Below, piece by piece: positions 35,401 to 42,752 of a stretch of 64,000 bases of DNA. Below the pieces are notes generated by a model. The model was not told the DNA's origin and did not search any database. It was given only the letters and a program-made list of their open reading frames with translations. The position numbers and the translations under genes are program-made. Source of the DNA: Desulfovibrio ferrophilus (lineage in GTDB: Bacteria > Desulfobacterota > Desulfovibrionia > Desulfovibrionales > Desulfovibrionaceae); the NCBI RefSeq assembly GCF_003966735.1, contig NZ_AP017378.1, forward strand, positions 62,001 to 126,000, given 5' to 3'. The stretch's first letter is position 1, and every line of letters starts with the position of its first letter.

Positions 35401-36128
35401 ATCTGGTTGCGACCAAGGAAGTCTTACGACCGTATTTGCAGGGAGAGGATTCATCCCTGAAGCATGAGTTCAGAATTCGTGATGCTTTTGGGCATTGGCG
35501 TTGGATTCTTGTACAGGGACGAGTTGTTGAATTTGGAGAGCAGGACCTCCCTGTACGTCTGCTCGGAGTTGTGCAGGACATTACCGAACGCAAGGCTGCG
35601 GAAGAGCGGCTGCGTGAGCTTGCCACGACCGATAGTCTGACGGGCTTGTCCAACAGACGTAGCTTTATGGAAGAAGCCGAACGCGAATTCAGGCGTGCGC
35701 AACGTTATGGTATTGCTCTGTCGCTGTTGATGCTGGATGTTGACCATTTCAAGGAGGTCAATGATTCCTTTGGTCATGAAGTTGGTGATCTGGCGCTCAA
35801 GTCTTTGGCGCAGATCGGTCGCAATGTGCTGCGGAATGTAGATATCATGGGGCGTATGGGCGGTGAGGAATTTGCTGTGCTGCTCCCGGAGACCGGTGTT
35901 GAAGAAGCTCTGGAAGCAGCCGAGCGATTACGCGCAAGTGTCGAGCAGTCCCCAGTGATGATTCGGGATTCATCAGAGGTGCGCTGTACCGTGAGTATCG
36001 GCGTGGCTTTGGCGCATAAGGATGAGACATTGGACGACCTGCTGCGTCGTGCTGATGCTGCCATGTATGCGGCCAAGAGGAAGGGCAGAAACAGGTCTGA
36101 AGTGAACAAGGAAGATGCTGCGGGCTAG
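32418..36128 (+). CDS. Multidomain sensor diguanylate cyclase (2x SBP_bac_3, PAS repeats, GGDEF)
   Basis: The 1236-residue protein has a signal anchor (20-42), two consecutive periplasmic solute-binding domains of the SBP_bac_3 type (about 48-275 and 285-515), one membrane helix (about 525-548), about four PAS/PAC units, and a GGDEF domain at about 1065-1230 with an intact GGEEF signature (GRMGGEEFAVLLPE). It should make c-di-GMP in response to an amino-acid-like ligand. A GTG at 32466 with AGGAA upstream is an alternative start; the ATG at 32418 has a weak site. Confidence 0.9.
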   Translation: MAFSSLPTSNKNQEQDVWLLRLIIVLVLFVAYPVCCAGAQDPGDITPRILTINSPPIAYFERGELAGFGVEVVRVLSERLGQPVDIAMGAYADNYKRSRLEPSVALFPTSRTFGREKEFKWVGPLIPEQICLYARKDSGISLASLEAAKHVRSIATVEGYASETYLRDRGFSNIVSHRSPSQCADALKYGRVDLWVSSDVTMASLARQADVDPESLHKVLIVSEFPSYLAFSPSTPDVLVDAWQQELDHLKADGSFERLRAKWLPRLEHGVGPMLAMEPAVQYTEKERAWIAGKQVIKIGVDSDYEPLDFVNAQGLHSGYSSDILRLLSERTGLIFDIQYGLSWSQVMDGAMEHSLDMVACLTPSGERARHLLFTESYVRFPSVVVTRMDAPFIGGLSDLSGKTVAAVRGFHTTQQLRDEYPATRLLIVENAAEALSAVSQGRAYGYVGNLGVMGYLIRKHGLSNLKVASRTDFDSYGFAMGVRSDWPILRDILNKALATISEETHAQIMARWVAPPPPPSAIDQALLPWLWAGGVTLVLVLVTVVSWNRRLSREIAERAQAEQHLADSEQRFRELFDNAQVGIYEARLDGEGRFVSANQRLVEMLGYDSEQELLQECALSEHLLDSSTSEQLRRAMISVHGFLKLRTGLRRRDGAMVWAEFSGKINPKNGLVTGIVQDQTEQVQAEQALQEGELLMRTVLDAIPFFVCLFGADRRFRMVNRVGCELLGMDIDRIVGRHIGDVIPEDVWALFKPAEDKALGGESSLVDMHTDYARRQGFYNAYYSPYVDAFGQVQGVACCVIDVTDRHRAENQLKASEERYRVVVEQSKDAIVIGSMKGELMYGNPASEELFGYRLLEVKGVQVERFFHAEDWPRIASFMGQAGDFTYEARMIARDGSVLFVENSRSVIQYDGQPCILVHIRDVTERHLAEQRLRQNEERLQMALDSPEYGLWELWPQSGQIDLPVRVFHDSFGFSGNELNRDLKGWAEVVHEDDLVATKEVLRPYLQGEDSSLKHEFRIRDAFGHWRWILVQGRVVEFGEQDLPVRLLGVVQDITERKAAEERLRELATTDSLTGLSNRRSFMEEAEREFRRAQRYGIALSLLMLDVDHFKEVNDSFGHEVGDLALKSLAQIGRNVLRNVDIMGRMGGEEFAVLLPETGVEEALEAAERLRASVEQSPVMIRDSSEVRCTVSIGVALAHKDETLDDLLRRADAAMYAAKRKGRNRSEVNKEDAAG

Positions 36129-36176
36129 CCTCTTTTGGTTGTTTTGGTGTGCATTTCTGGTGGGAAGTAAAGAAAG

Positions 36177-36198
36177 AGGGCCGGCTATTGCCGGCCCT
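36177..36198. terminator. Bidirectional terminator
   Basis: AGGGCCGGC (36177-36185), loop TATT, GCCGGCCCT (36190-36198). It lies between the GGDEF gene and the convergent zinc-ribbon genes; the minus strand continues into a T-rich stretch. Confidence 0.78.
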
Positions 36199-36210
36199 AA
36201 ATAGTTGGAT

Positions 36211-36438
36211 TTATACTTGTGGAACTGGATGGATCTCGTTGCAGAAGTCGTCCCATTCGGCGCAGCTGTCTGGATTTACGGGAGCATTGTAGGGCTTGCC
36301 ACAATCCGGGCAACTGGACAGGGCTTCAGGGGCCTTGCCCTGAGGCAGCGCAGTATATTCTGAAGCTTCGATATGCAACATCTGATGCGTGCCACAATGG
36401 GGACAGTCGGCTTGTACTTCATAGGTTTTTTTTGTCAT
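36211..36438 (-). CDS. Small zinc-ribbon protein
   Basis: The 75-residue protein has two Cys pairs, CPHCGTHQ and CPDCGKPY, spaced like a zinc ribbon, and an acidic C-terminus with one more Cys pair region (CAEWDDFC). It lies 14 bp after a second zinc-ribbon gene. Function unknown; perhaps an adaptor for nucleic acid or protein binding. Confidence 0.65.
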   Translation of the reverse strand: MTKKTYEVQADCPHCGTHQMLHIEASEYTALPQGKAPEALSSCPDCGKPYNAPVNPDSCAEWDDFCNEIHPVPQV

Positions 36439-36452
36439 GTAATGCTCCGTGC

Positions 36453-36659
36453 CTATTCACAGGGTTGATTGAAGTGCCCACATTGGGAGCACATGAAGCC
36501 ATAGACGGTTCCCTTGCCGTTTTCCACACTCACGACATCGACCTCTTCCTGATTGCTGCAGTTCTCGCACATCACAAGCGCTATTTTGCGCTTGGGGTCG
36601 TATGGGCATTCTTCATCGCAGATGGTGATGGTTTCGGTAAATTGATCCAGATCGTGCAT
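36453..36659 (-). CDS. Small Cys-rich zinc-ribbon protein
   Basis: The 68-residue protein carries CDEECPYD, CENCSNQE and CSQCGHFNQPC. The last two CxxC pairs form a zinc ribbon. It heads a two-gene unit with the other ribbon protein. I recognise no named family. Confidence 0.65.
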   Translation of the reverse strand: MHDLDQFTETITICDEECPYDPKRKIALVMCENCSNQEEVDVVSVENGKGTVYGFMCSQCGHFNQPCE

Positions 36660-36760
36660 GTCTGACTCCCGTGGAAAATACTATTAAGAAATATTACTAA
36701 TAAAAATGCTGAAAATGTCAAGCCGATTCTCTTTCACAAAAGTTGCCGGACTGTGATGGT

Positions 36761-36791
36761 GATAAAAAAAGGCCGCTCTTGGGCGGCCTTT
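36761..36791 (-). terminator. Intrinsic terminator of the M48 protease gene
   Basis: AAAGGCCGC (36768-36776) and GCGGCCTTT (36783-36791) form the stem; on the minus strand a run of seven Ts results. Confidence 0.85.
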
Positions 36792-36812
36792 CTGATGGAT
36801 GGGAAAGAAGGG

Positions 36813-38126
36813 TTACTTGACGTAGCCCCATGACTGGAGACGATTGTATGCCCGCTGGGCATTGGCATCCCGGTTCCCACTTCGCAGATAGCGGGAGTAC
36901 TGGCGAGCCGCTTGGTCACGTTGGCCCATGCCATCTAGAGCCATGGCTTCATAGTATATGGTATTGGGGTTGCCGGGCAGCGCGCGTTCATATTGCGTGA
37001 ATTGAGACAGGGCAGCGTCATAGCGCCCCATCTGGAGCTTGGCCAGCCCCGCCACGTGCAAGGCTTGAGCCTCGCCGGGCTTGGAAATCTTGGCCAGCTC
37101 GGCATAGCGCTCTCCCTCTCGTTTGTTGCCCTGAGCCAGTTGGCATTTGGACATCAGAAGAAGTCCGACATAGTCGTCGGGTGCCAGCTTGAGGGCCTTG
37201 CGGAAATGAACTTCGGCATCAGCGTATTGTTTTTTGCTCATGAATTTTTCGCCGGTCTGCATTTCATCGATGGCAGGCTTCAGTGTGCGAAGCTTGGCGG
37301 TGTTGTCCATGTAACGCTCGCGCTTCAGTGGCAGGCCACTGGCTGAGGCGTAGGTGGTTTGCGCTTCATACTTGGCGGTATCGCGCCGCTCCTCGCTCAT
37401 GGGATGGGATGAGAACAGTACTTCCAGCGCTGAGGGAGTGCGATCGTGCATGTCGACCAAGTGCTGTTGCAGTCCTACCATGCCTTGTGGGCTGTAGCCC
37501 GTCTTGACCATGTATTCCATGCCCAGCTCATCAGCCTGACGTTCGTCTTCTCGGGAGTAGTGGGCTAACAGTGCCCCGGCGCCGATGGCACCCAATCCTG
37601 CGGCCAGTGGAGTCAGGGATTTGTATTCCGAGGCCGAGACGCCGATGGCCAGGCCGGCAGCCAGTCCCTGGAGTACCAGGGCTTTGGACATGCGAGATGA
37701 CGTATGCCGGGCATTGACGTGTCCCATCTCGTGCCCCATGAGCGCGCCGAGCTCAGCTTCGTTTTGTAAGGTCAGCATGATGCCGCGCGTTGCAGCGATG
37801 CTACCGCCCGGGAAGGCATAAGCGTTGACGTACGTGGCATTCACGACATTGAAATTATAGGGCATGTCAGGTCGATGCGTGCGTTTGGCCATGTCTTTGC
37901 CCACGGAATTAACGTAGGTCTGCAAGGCGATATCGTCGGTCTTGCCGTAATCGGCAGAAAACTGATGGGGTGCGTTTTGGCGATCGACTTCGACTTCCTG
38001 CTGCGGAGACATGAGCATCAATTGCTGCTGGCCAGTGACGGGGTTGATGGCGCATCCGGCCAGCGCCCCGGCAGCAGCGATGGCTCCGGTATACAGAAAT
38101 TGTCTTCGGTTCATTGAGGCGGGCAT
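36813..38126 (-). CDS. M48-family zinc metalloprotease with C-terminal TPRs, Tat-type lipoprotein
   Basis: The 437-residue protein begins MPASMNRRQFLYTG, a twin-arginine signal, ending in a lipobox ALAGC. The M48 domain has HEMGH (in MGHEMGHVNARH) and the third ligand in REDERQADELGMEY. The C-terminal third holds TPR units, as in BepA/YfgC, an outer-membrane quality-control protease. ATG at 38126 follows TAGGAGG and is preferred over one 27 bases upstream. Lipidation plus Tat export of a zinc protease is less usual than Sec export. Confidence 0.85.
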   Translation of the reverse strand: MPASMNRRQFLYTGAIAAAGALAGCAINPVTGQQQLMLMSPQQEVEVDRQNAPHQFSADYGKTDDIALQTYVNSVGKDMAKRTHRPDMPYNFNVVNATYVNAYAFPGGSIAATRGIMLTLQNEAELGALMGHEMGHVNARHTSSRMSKALVLQGLAAGLAIGVSASEYKSLTPLAAGLGAIGAGALLAHYSREDERQADELGMEYMVKTGYSPQGMVGLQQHLVDMHDRTPSALEVLFSSHPMSEERRDTAKYEAQTTYASASGLPLKRERYMDNTAKLRTLKPAIDEMQTGEKFMSKKQYADAEVHFRKALKLAPDDYVGLLLMSKCQLAQGNKREGERYAELAKISKPGEAQALHVAGLAKLQMGRYDAALSQFTQYERALPGNPNTIYYEAMALDGMGQRDQAARQYSRYLRSGNRDANAQRAYNRLQSWGYVK

Positions 38127-38227
38127 GCGTTTCCTCCTACGTTGCGCTGACAATGTAGCATAGCACGCTAGCAGAGTGTAGAGGGCGGAGATGCCGCTGA
38201 ATCGGTTCAGATTGGCTAGCCCTGGTG

Positions 38228-39016
38228 CTAGGATTCGAAGAGCTGAGCTGGATTGGTCATCAACTCTTCCACCTCGGCGTCGCTGAACCCGAGGCGCAAT
38301 TTCAGACGCTGGGCTTCGGTGCCGGGGTCGAACAACGGGTAATCGCTGCCGAACAGGATGCGTTCGCGCGGGTGGCGGCGGAATATTTCGGCAAGGGTAG
38401 CATCGTCAATGTAAGGAATGGTGCTGGATGTATCGATATAGACATCCGATCCGATGAGTTCATCCAGAGCCCATTTCCAATGAAGATACCCGCCCATGTG
38501 GGCGGCGATGAGGGTCAGCCCGGGAAAATTTTTGGCCACCTGCATCAGCTTGTACGGGCAGGAGGGGTTGTCCTGAGGTTGAGCCTTGTCGCCCACATGC
38601 ACCATGATCGTAAAGCGCCCGCGTGCAGCTTCAAAAATTGGTTCCAAAGCCGGATCATCGAGCCAGAACTGCTGAAACTCGGGGTGAATCTTCAGACCCT
38701 TGATTCCGTGGCTCTCCAGTTTATCCAGCTGTGCCTCCCAGCCTTCGAATCCTGGGTGTACGGAGCCGAAGGGGATGGCCTGCTCAAAGCGCTGGGCCAG
38801 ATCAATGGCCCAGTTATTGGCCGGGATGACCTGCTCTGGGGCTGTGGCTGCAGTGTGGACCACAAAGCGATCTAAGCCAGCATCGGTGACCCGTTGTGCA
38901 AGGTCTTCGGCGGTGCCGTTGCCTATGGCCTGGATTCCGTAGTGGCCGTTCAATTGTTCCAAGACCTTGTGCGCGATCTTGGGATGAAAGGCGTGTGTGT
39001 GTACATCGTAGAGCAT
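38228..39016 (-). CDS. Amidohydrolase-family TIM-barrel protein
   Basis: The protein has about 262 residues. Metal-ligand motifs are DVHTHAFH near the N-terminus, GLKIHPEFQQF, HVGDK, AAHMGGY and FGSDYPLF, the pattern of amidohydrolase_2 (ACMS decarboxylase-like) enzymes. It likely acts in the cytoplasm on a small carboxylate or amide, with substrate not predictable. The start at 39016 is chosen by family N-termini; an upstream ATG at 39091 lacks a ribosome site. Confidence 0.78.
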   Translation of the reverse strand: MLYDVHTHAFHPKIAHKVLEQLNGHYGIQAIGNGTAEDLAQRVTDAGLDRFVVHTAATAPEQVIPANNWAIDLAQRFEQAIPFGSVHPGFEGWEAQLDKLESHGIKGLKIHPEFQQFWLDDPALEPIFEAARGRFTIMVHVGDKAQPQDNPSCPYKLMQVAKNFPGLTLIAAHMGGYLHWKWALDELIGSDVYIDTSSTIPYIDDATLAEIFRRHPRERILFGSDYPLFDPGTEAQRLKLRLGFSDAEVEELMTNPAQLFES

Positions 39017-39352
39017 GACGAAGGGTGTTTTACGCCTGTGCTGATGAAAATCAAGAATTGGTTTAATTGCCTGCGGGCGCAGTAAATGCATGGGTGCTGG
39101 TGCAATCCTCGCCGAGTCAATTCAAAATTGAAACCAGTGTCTTTTGGGCTGTTTTGCAAAATTGTGCGAGATTTTTCTTGCCAAGGTCTGCGGAAGAGGC
39201 TAAGAAGCCCGGTTCATCACAACATCCCACCGATCAGGGCTAATACCCCTTCTGCCTCAATGATTCGACTGAATGGCTGCAAGGACTGTACGGATACAGG
39301 TTTTGAGTGTGTCGCATCGCCGGGGCTGGCTGATCACCAAGGAAAAAGAAAC
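39017..39352. promoter_or_regulatory. Divergent intergenic region with long helicase leader
   Basis: This 336-bp gap lies upstream of the helicase gene. TTGCCA (39178-39183) and TAAGAA (39201-39206), spacer 17 bp, make a plausible plus-strand promoter, giving a leader of about 140 bases. Long leaders are usual for cold-shock helicase mRNAs. No small gene is supported. Confidence 0.45.
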
Positions 39353-41011
39353 ATGGATGCATTCAAAGCCCTAGGCCTGTCCGACCAGACTCTCGAAGCT
39401 CTTACCCGTAAAGGTTTCACCGAGCCCACCCCCATTCAGGAAGCCACCGTGCCGTTGCTTTTGTCCGGCGAGTCCGACGTTGTCGGCTTGGCCGCCACCG
39501 GTACTGGCAAGACCGCAGCTTTCGGTCTGCCCATTGTGGAGTTGGCAGAGCCTAACGCCGGTTTTGTACAGGCTCTCGTTCTGTGCCCCACCCGCGAATT
39601 GGCTGTGCAGGTTGCCCGTGAAATCGGATCCCTGCGAGGCTCCAAGCGCCTGAAGGTGCTCACCGTGTACGGTGGACAGCCCTTTGGCCCGCAGCTCAAA
39701 GGCCTGCGTGACGGTTCGGACGTCGTGGTTGGTACTCCCGGCCGCGTGCTGGACCATCTGCGCCGTGGTAGTCTGGATCTGTCTGAATTGACCTTCTTTG
39801 TTCTGGACGAAGCCGATGAGATGCTCGACATGGGCTTCATCGACGATATCCAGGAAGTCATGTCTGCTGCTTCTCCTGACAAGCGTTCCCTGTTGTTCTC
39901 GGCCACCATGTCTCGCGACGTCATGCGCATTGCGCGTGAGTTCATGCGTGAGCACGAGGTCGTTTCCGTTCAGGGTAGCGAAGAGAAGCCTTTGACAGAA
40001 CAATATTTTCATGAAGTGCCCGAGATGTCCCGGTTCGACGCTCTGACCCGGGTTATTGACTGCGCTGACGATTTTTACGGATTGGTTTTCTGCCGTACCA
40101 AGGCCGATGTGGATGAGGTGGCCGAGCGGTTGAGCTCCAAGGGTTACCCCGCTGAAGCGCTGCACGGCGACATCACTCAGGGTCGTCGCGAGAAGATCCT
40201 TGGTGCCTTCCGCAAAAAACGGACGCAGATCCTTGTGGCCACGGATGTGGCTGCCCGCGGTATCGATGTCCCCGACCTGACCCATGTCATCAACCTGGGA
40301 CTGCCGCAGGACTCCGAGTCCTACGTGCACCGTATCGGTCGCACTGGCCGCGCTGGCAAGACCGGCACCGCCGTGACCATCATCGCCCCTCGTGAATTCG
40401 GTAAATTGCGCTGGATGTCGCGTGCTGCAGATGTGAATCTGCCCAAGCGCAGGCTGCCCAGCGGTGAAGACGTCGTGAATGCGCGCAAGTCGCGCATCGC
40501 TGCCGAGGCCATGGCTTGTCTGGAGTCTGACAACTTCACAAGCTGCATGGATCTTGCCGCCACGTTGTTGGAGCAGGGCGATCCCATGGAAGTGCTTGCC
40601 GCCGTGTTACAGCAGGCTAATGGTGATCGGCTTGATCCCGCCAGCTACACCACCATCGCTGATCCAGAGCGTTCCGGCGGAAGTGGCGGACTGAGCGGCA
40701 ATGTTGAGTTGTTCATGGCCGCTGGTCGTGGTGATGGCTTGAGCCTGCAGAAGCTTCTGGACTTCATCCATGAGGAAACCGGCGTATTCAAGAGCAAGAT
40801 CATGGATGTTCGCCTGTTCCCCAAGCATACCACTTTCGCGGCTCCTGCCCGTGATGCCGAAGTACTGCTCCGCCATTTCAAGAACTCCGATGGTGGTCGA
40901 CCGCTGATTCGTCGTGATCGCTCCAATGGTGGGCCTGCCCCCAAGCGTGGCGGTTACCAGCGTGGTGGTTACCATCGCAACAAGGGGCGCGGTAATCATC
41001 GCGCCGCTTAA
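39353..41011 (+). CDS. DEAD-box ATP-dependent RNA helicase (DeaD/CsdA-like)
   Basis: The 552-residue protein has Q-motif region FTEPTPIQE, motif I ATGTGKT, PTRELA, TPGR, DEAD (VLDEADEMLDMGF), SAT, and the C-terminal helicase motifs ATDVAARGID and HRIGRTGR. A DbpA/CsdA-like RNA-binding domain (about 475-530) and a basic Gly/Arg tail (PKRGGYQRGGYH) follow. It unwinds RNA in ribosome assembly and cold adaptation. ATG at 39353 follows AAGGAAA. Confidence 0.92.
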   Translation: MDAFKALGLSDQTLEALTRKGFTEPTPIQEATVPLLLSGESDVVGLAATGTGKTAAFGLPIVELAEPNAGFVQALVLCPTRELAVQVAREIGSLRGSKRLKVLTVYGGQPFGPQLKGLRDGSDVVVGTPGRVLDHLRRGSLDLSELTFFVLDEADEMLDMGFIDDIQEVMSAASPDKRSLLFSATMSRDVMRIAREFMREHEVVSVQGSEEKPLTEQYFHEVPEMSRFDALTRVIDCADDFYGLVFCRTKADVDEVAERLSSKGYPAEALHGDITQGRREKILGAFRKKRTQILVATDVAARGIDVPDLTHVINLGLPQDSESYVHRIGRTGRAGKTGTAVTIIAPREFGKLRWMSRAADVNLPKRRLPSGEDVVNARKSRIAAEAMACLESDNFTSCMDLAATLLEQGDPMEVLAAVLQQANGDRLDPASYTTIADPERSGGSGGLSGNVELFMAAGRGDGLSLQKLLDFIHEETGVFKSKIMDVRLFPKHTTFAAPARDAEVLLRHFKNSDGGRPLIRRDRSNGGPAPKRGGYQRGGYHRNKGRGNHRAA

Positions 41012-41043
41012 GCGTAATTCTCTTTAATGATTGATTCATAATG

Positions 41044-41071
41044 ACGGCGGGGCTATGCCCCGCCGTTTTTT
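41044..41071 (+). terminator. Intrinsic terminator of the helicase gene
   Basis: ACGGCGGGGC (41044-41053), loop TAT, GCCCCGCCGT (41057-41066), then a run of Ts. Confidence 0.9.
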
Positions 41072-41094
41072 ATTGTCTTGTTCCGGGGGGACTG

Positions 41095-41123
41095 TTGACG
41101 ATTGTGATTGAATTGTCTATATA
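41095..41123 (+). promoter_or_regulatory. Strong sigma-70 promoter of the DM9-like gene pair
   Basis: TTGACG (41095-41100), 17-bp spacer, TATATA (41118-41123). The first start codon is about 57 bp downstream. This is the best sigma-70 match I see in the window. Confidence 0.7.
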
Positions 41124-41179
41124 GATGTACGGTACACCTTCTGTGTCAGTGGGGTGGATTGCCAACCGGGGAGGAAACA

Positions 41180-41692
41180 ATGCGTATTCTTCGCAGCGCT
41201 ATTCTAGGGTTTGTTTTTGCTGTCGTCATGCTTTCGACGGGCTGTCTGTTGGGAAGCAAGGATTGGGCTGAGGGGACAGGTGGTACGGTCCCAGATGGGG
41301 CCAGCACCGTGGCCAACGGGATGTATGCGGTCCGCGTCAAGGTCGAGGTTCCTGGTGGCAAGGCGTGGTACCCCGGAGTGCTCAAGGCTGGTGAACCTGC
41401 GATGGTCTGCAGGCATTGCCTTGATGGCTCGGTCGAAACCGCTTCACAGTATCAGGTCTATCTGCCCCTAGGGCAGTGGAAACAGACTCAGGCAGGAATG
41501 GCCCTGCCGCAGGATGCTGTGGAATTCGGTGATGACGATGGCGAACTGTATCTGGTTCGGGCGCAGCTTACCCTTGGAGGTGAGTATGCATACGGGATGC
41601 TGAGTGAAGCAAACCTCGTCCCATATGTATACAACAGCAACATCTGGGCGCCCGTTCCTGAGTGCGAAGTGCTGTGCGCCGTATCCCCTTGA
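41180..41692 (+). CDS. DM9-like (DUF3421) lipoprotein, copy 1
   Basis: The 170-residue precursor has a lipoprotein signal with lipobox LSTGC. The mature part holds two related modules, GMYAVRVKVEV..WYPGV and ALPQDAVEFG..GELYLVRAQL, that match the DM9 pattern (P-x2-AV-x2-G, LY-x2-RA). DM9 proteins in animals are mannose-binding lectins; bacterial members are scarcely described. It is about one third identical by eye to the next gene. ATG follows GAGGAAA. The family call is moderate. Confidence 0.6.
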   Translation: MRILRSAILGFVFAVVMLSTGCLLGSKDWAEGTGGTVPDGASTVANGMYAVRVKVEVPGGKAWYPGVLKAGEPAMVCRHCLDGSVETASQYQVYLPLGQWKQTQAGMALPQDAVEFGDDDGELYLVRAQLTLGGEYAYGMLSEANLVPYVYNSNIWAPVPECEVLCAVSP

Positions 41693-41778
41693 TGGATAAC
41701 AACCACATCCTTCGCCTGCCTTTTTCATGAGAGAGGGCAAACCAGTTGTCGCCGGGCGTGACCGGCAGGGAGCGGAGT

Positions 41779-42279
41779 ATGCGAAAGATGTGTGCGAAGA
41801 TTTTGTGGATGGTCGTAGCGATCTGGATGCTGATGTTGCTGTCAGTGGCAGGAAATGGCTTTGCCGGTGATTGGGGTTCTGGCAAAAATGGGGGCGTGCC
41901 CAAGTCGGCTCATTCCATTGAGAATGGGGTCTATGCCGTGAAGGCAAAAATACCGACCACGAGTGGCAGCCATGCGTATTATCCAGGAACGGTGAGTCTT
42001 GGAGAGAACAAGGCGGAGATCTATGGGCAGGCTCAGAAATATTCTGCGGCATCGTATGACGTCTATCTGCCCAAGGCCAAATGGTGCAAGGGTGGGGCCA
42101 CTATGGCACCCAAGGGAGCTGTGCAATTCGGACAGGACGGTGGTCCGTTGTATTTCATCAGGGCCAGAATCGGTGGGAAATATTGCTACGGTACCTTTGG
42201 CGCCGTAATTGGTGCGCCGTATGTGTATTGTGGGAACATGCCGCAAGAGGCCTATTCCTATGAAGCCCTGTGCAAGTGA
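41779..42279 (+). CDS. DM9-like (DUF3421) exported protein, copy 2
   Basis: The 166-residue precursor has a signal peptide (LMLLSVAGNGFA) but no lipobox, so it should be periplasmic or secreted, unlike copy 1. Modules: GVYAVKAKIP..YYPGTVSLG and MAPKGAVQFGQDGGPLYFIR, ending SYEALC as in DM9 repeats (YEVLC). Cys residues at C-terminal positions may form disulfides. Tandem with copy 1 (86-bp gap), it arose by duplication and shares its promoter. Confidence 0.6.
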   Translation: MRKMCAKILWMVVAIWMLMLLSVAGNGFAGDWGSGKNGGVPKSAHSIENGVYAVKAKIPTTSGSHAYYPGTVSLGENKAEIYGQAQKYSAASYDVYLPKAKWCKGGATMAPKGAVQFGQDGGPLYFIRARIGGKYCYGTFGAVIGAPYVYCGNMPQEAYSYEALCK

Positions 42280-42302
42280 TTTTCGCTTGGTTTAACAATA
42301 TG

Positions 42303-42327
42303 AAAAAGGCCCGCTTTTGCGGGCCTT
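42303..42327. terminator. Bidirectional terminator
   Basis: AAGGCCCGC (42306-42314), loop TTTT, GCGGGCCTT (42319-42327), between the DM9 genes and the convergent thioesterase gene. On the minus strand it ends in five Ts. Confidence 0.8.
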
Positions 42328-42341
42328 GTCGTGTTCAACGA

Positions 42342-42752
42342 TCAGGTGAAAAGTTCCTTGAGCCAGTCGGGGACCTTGACCGGCTTGCCCTCGGTACTCA
42401 TGCAGGCGTGTTGGGTCATGCCGGTGGTGTGCAGCACTTTTCGAGCTTCGTCGTAGACCTCGTAAGTGAATGTCATCGAGGCACGACCCCATTCGGAGAT
42501 ACCAACCCGGACCTGAAGCAGGTCGTCATAACGCGCAGGGCGTCGATAACGGGCCGAGGCTTCGCGCACAGGCAGAAAGATGCCACGTTCCTCCACCGTA
42601 TTGTAGCTCATGCCGTATTCACGGATGAACTGGCTGCGTGAGCGTTCGAAGAGGTGGAGGTATTCGGCGTAGTACAGCACCTGCATGGCATCAGTCTCAC
42701 CGTAGGATACGCGGTGCTGATACCAGGTCTCGGGGCTGGGAAAGTCGCTCAT
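42342..42752 (-). CDS. YbgC/4HBT-type acyl-CoA thioesterase
   Basis: The 136-residue hotdog-fold protein has HRVSYGETDAMQVLYYAEYL, with the catalytic-type Asp, and FERSRSQFIREYG, both typical of the YbgC group. It hydrolyses acyl-CoA thioesters and is often tied to phospholipid or Tol-Pal functions. Its start overlaps the stop of the phosphoglycerate mutase gene by four bases (ATGA), so they are co-translated. Confidence 0.85.
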   Translation of the reverse strand: MSDFPSPETWYQHRVSYGETDAMQVLYYAEYLHLFERSRSQFIREYGMSYNTVEERGIFLPVREASARYRRPARYDDLLQVRVGISEWGRASMTFTYEVYDEARKVLHTTGMTQHACMSTEGKPVKVPDWLKELFT

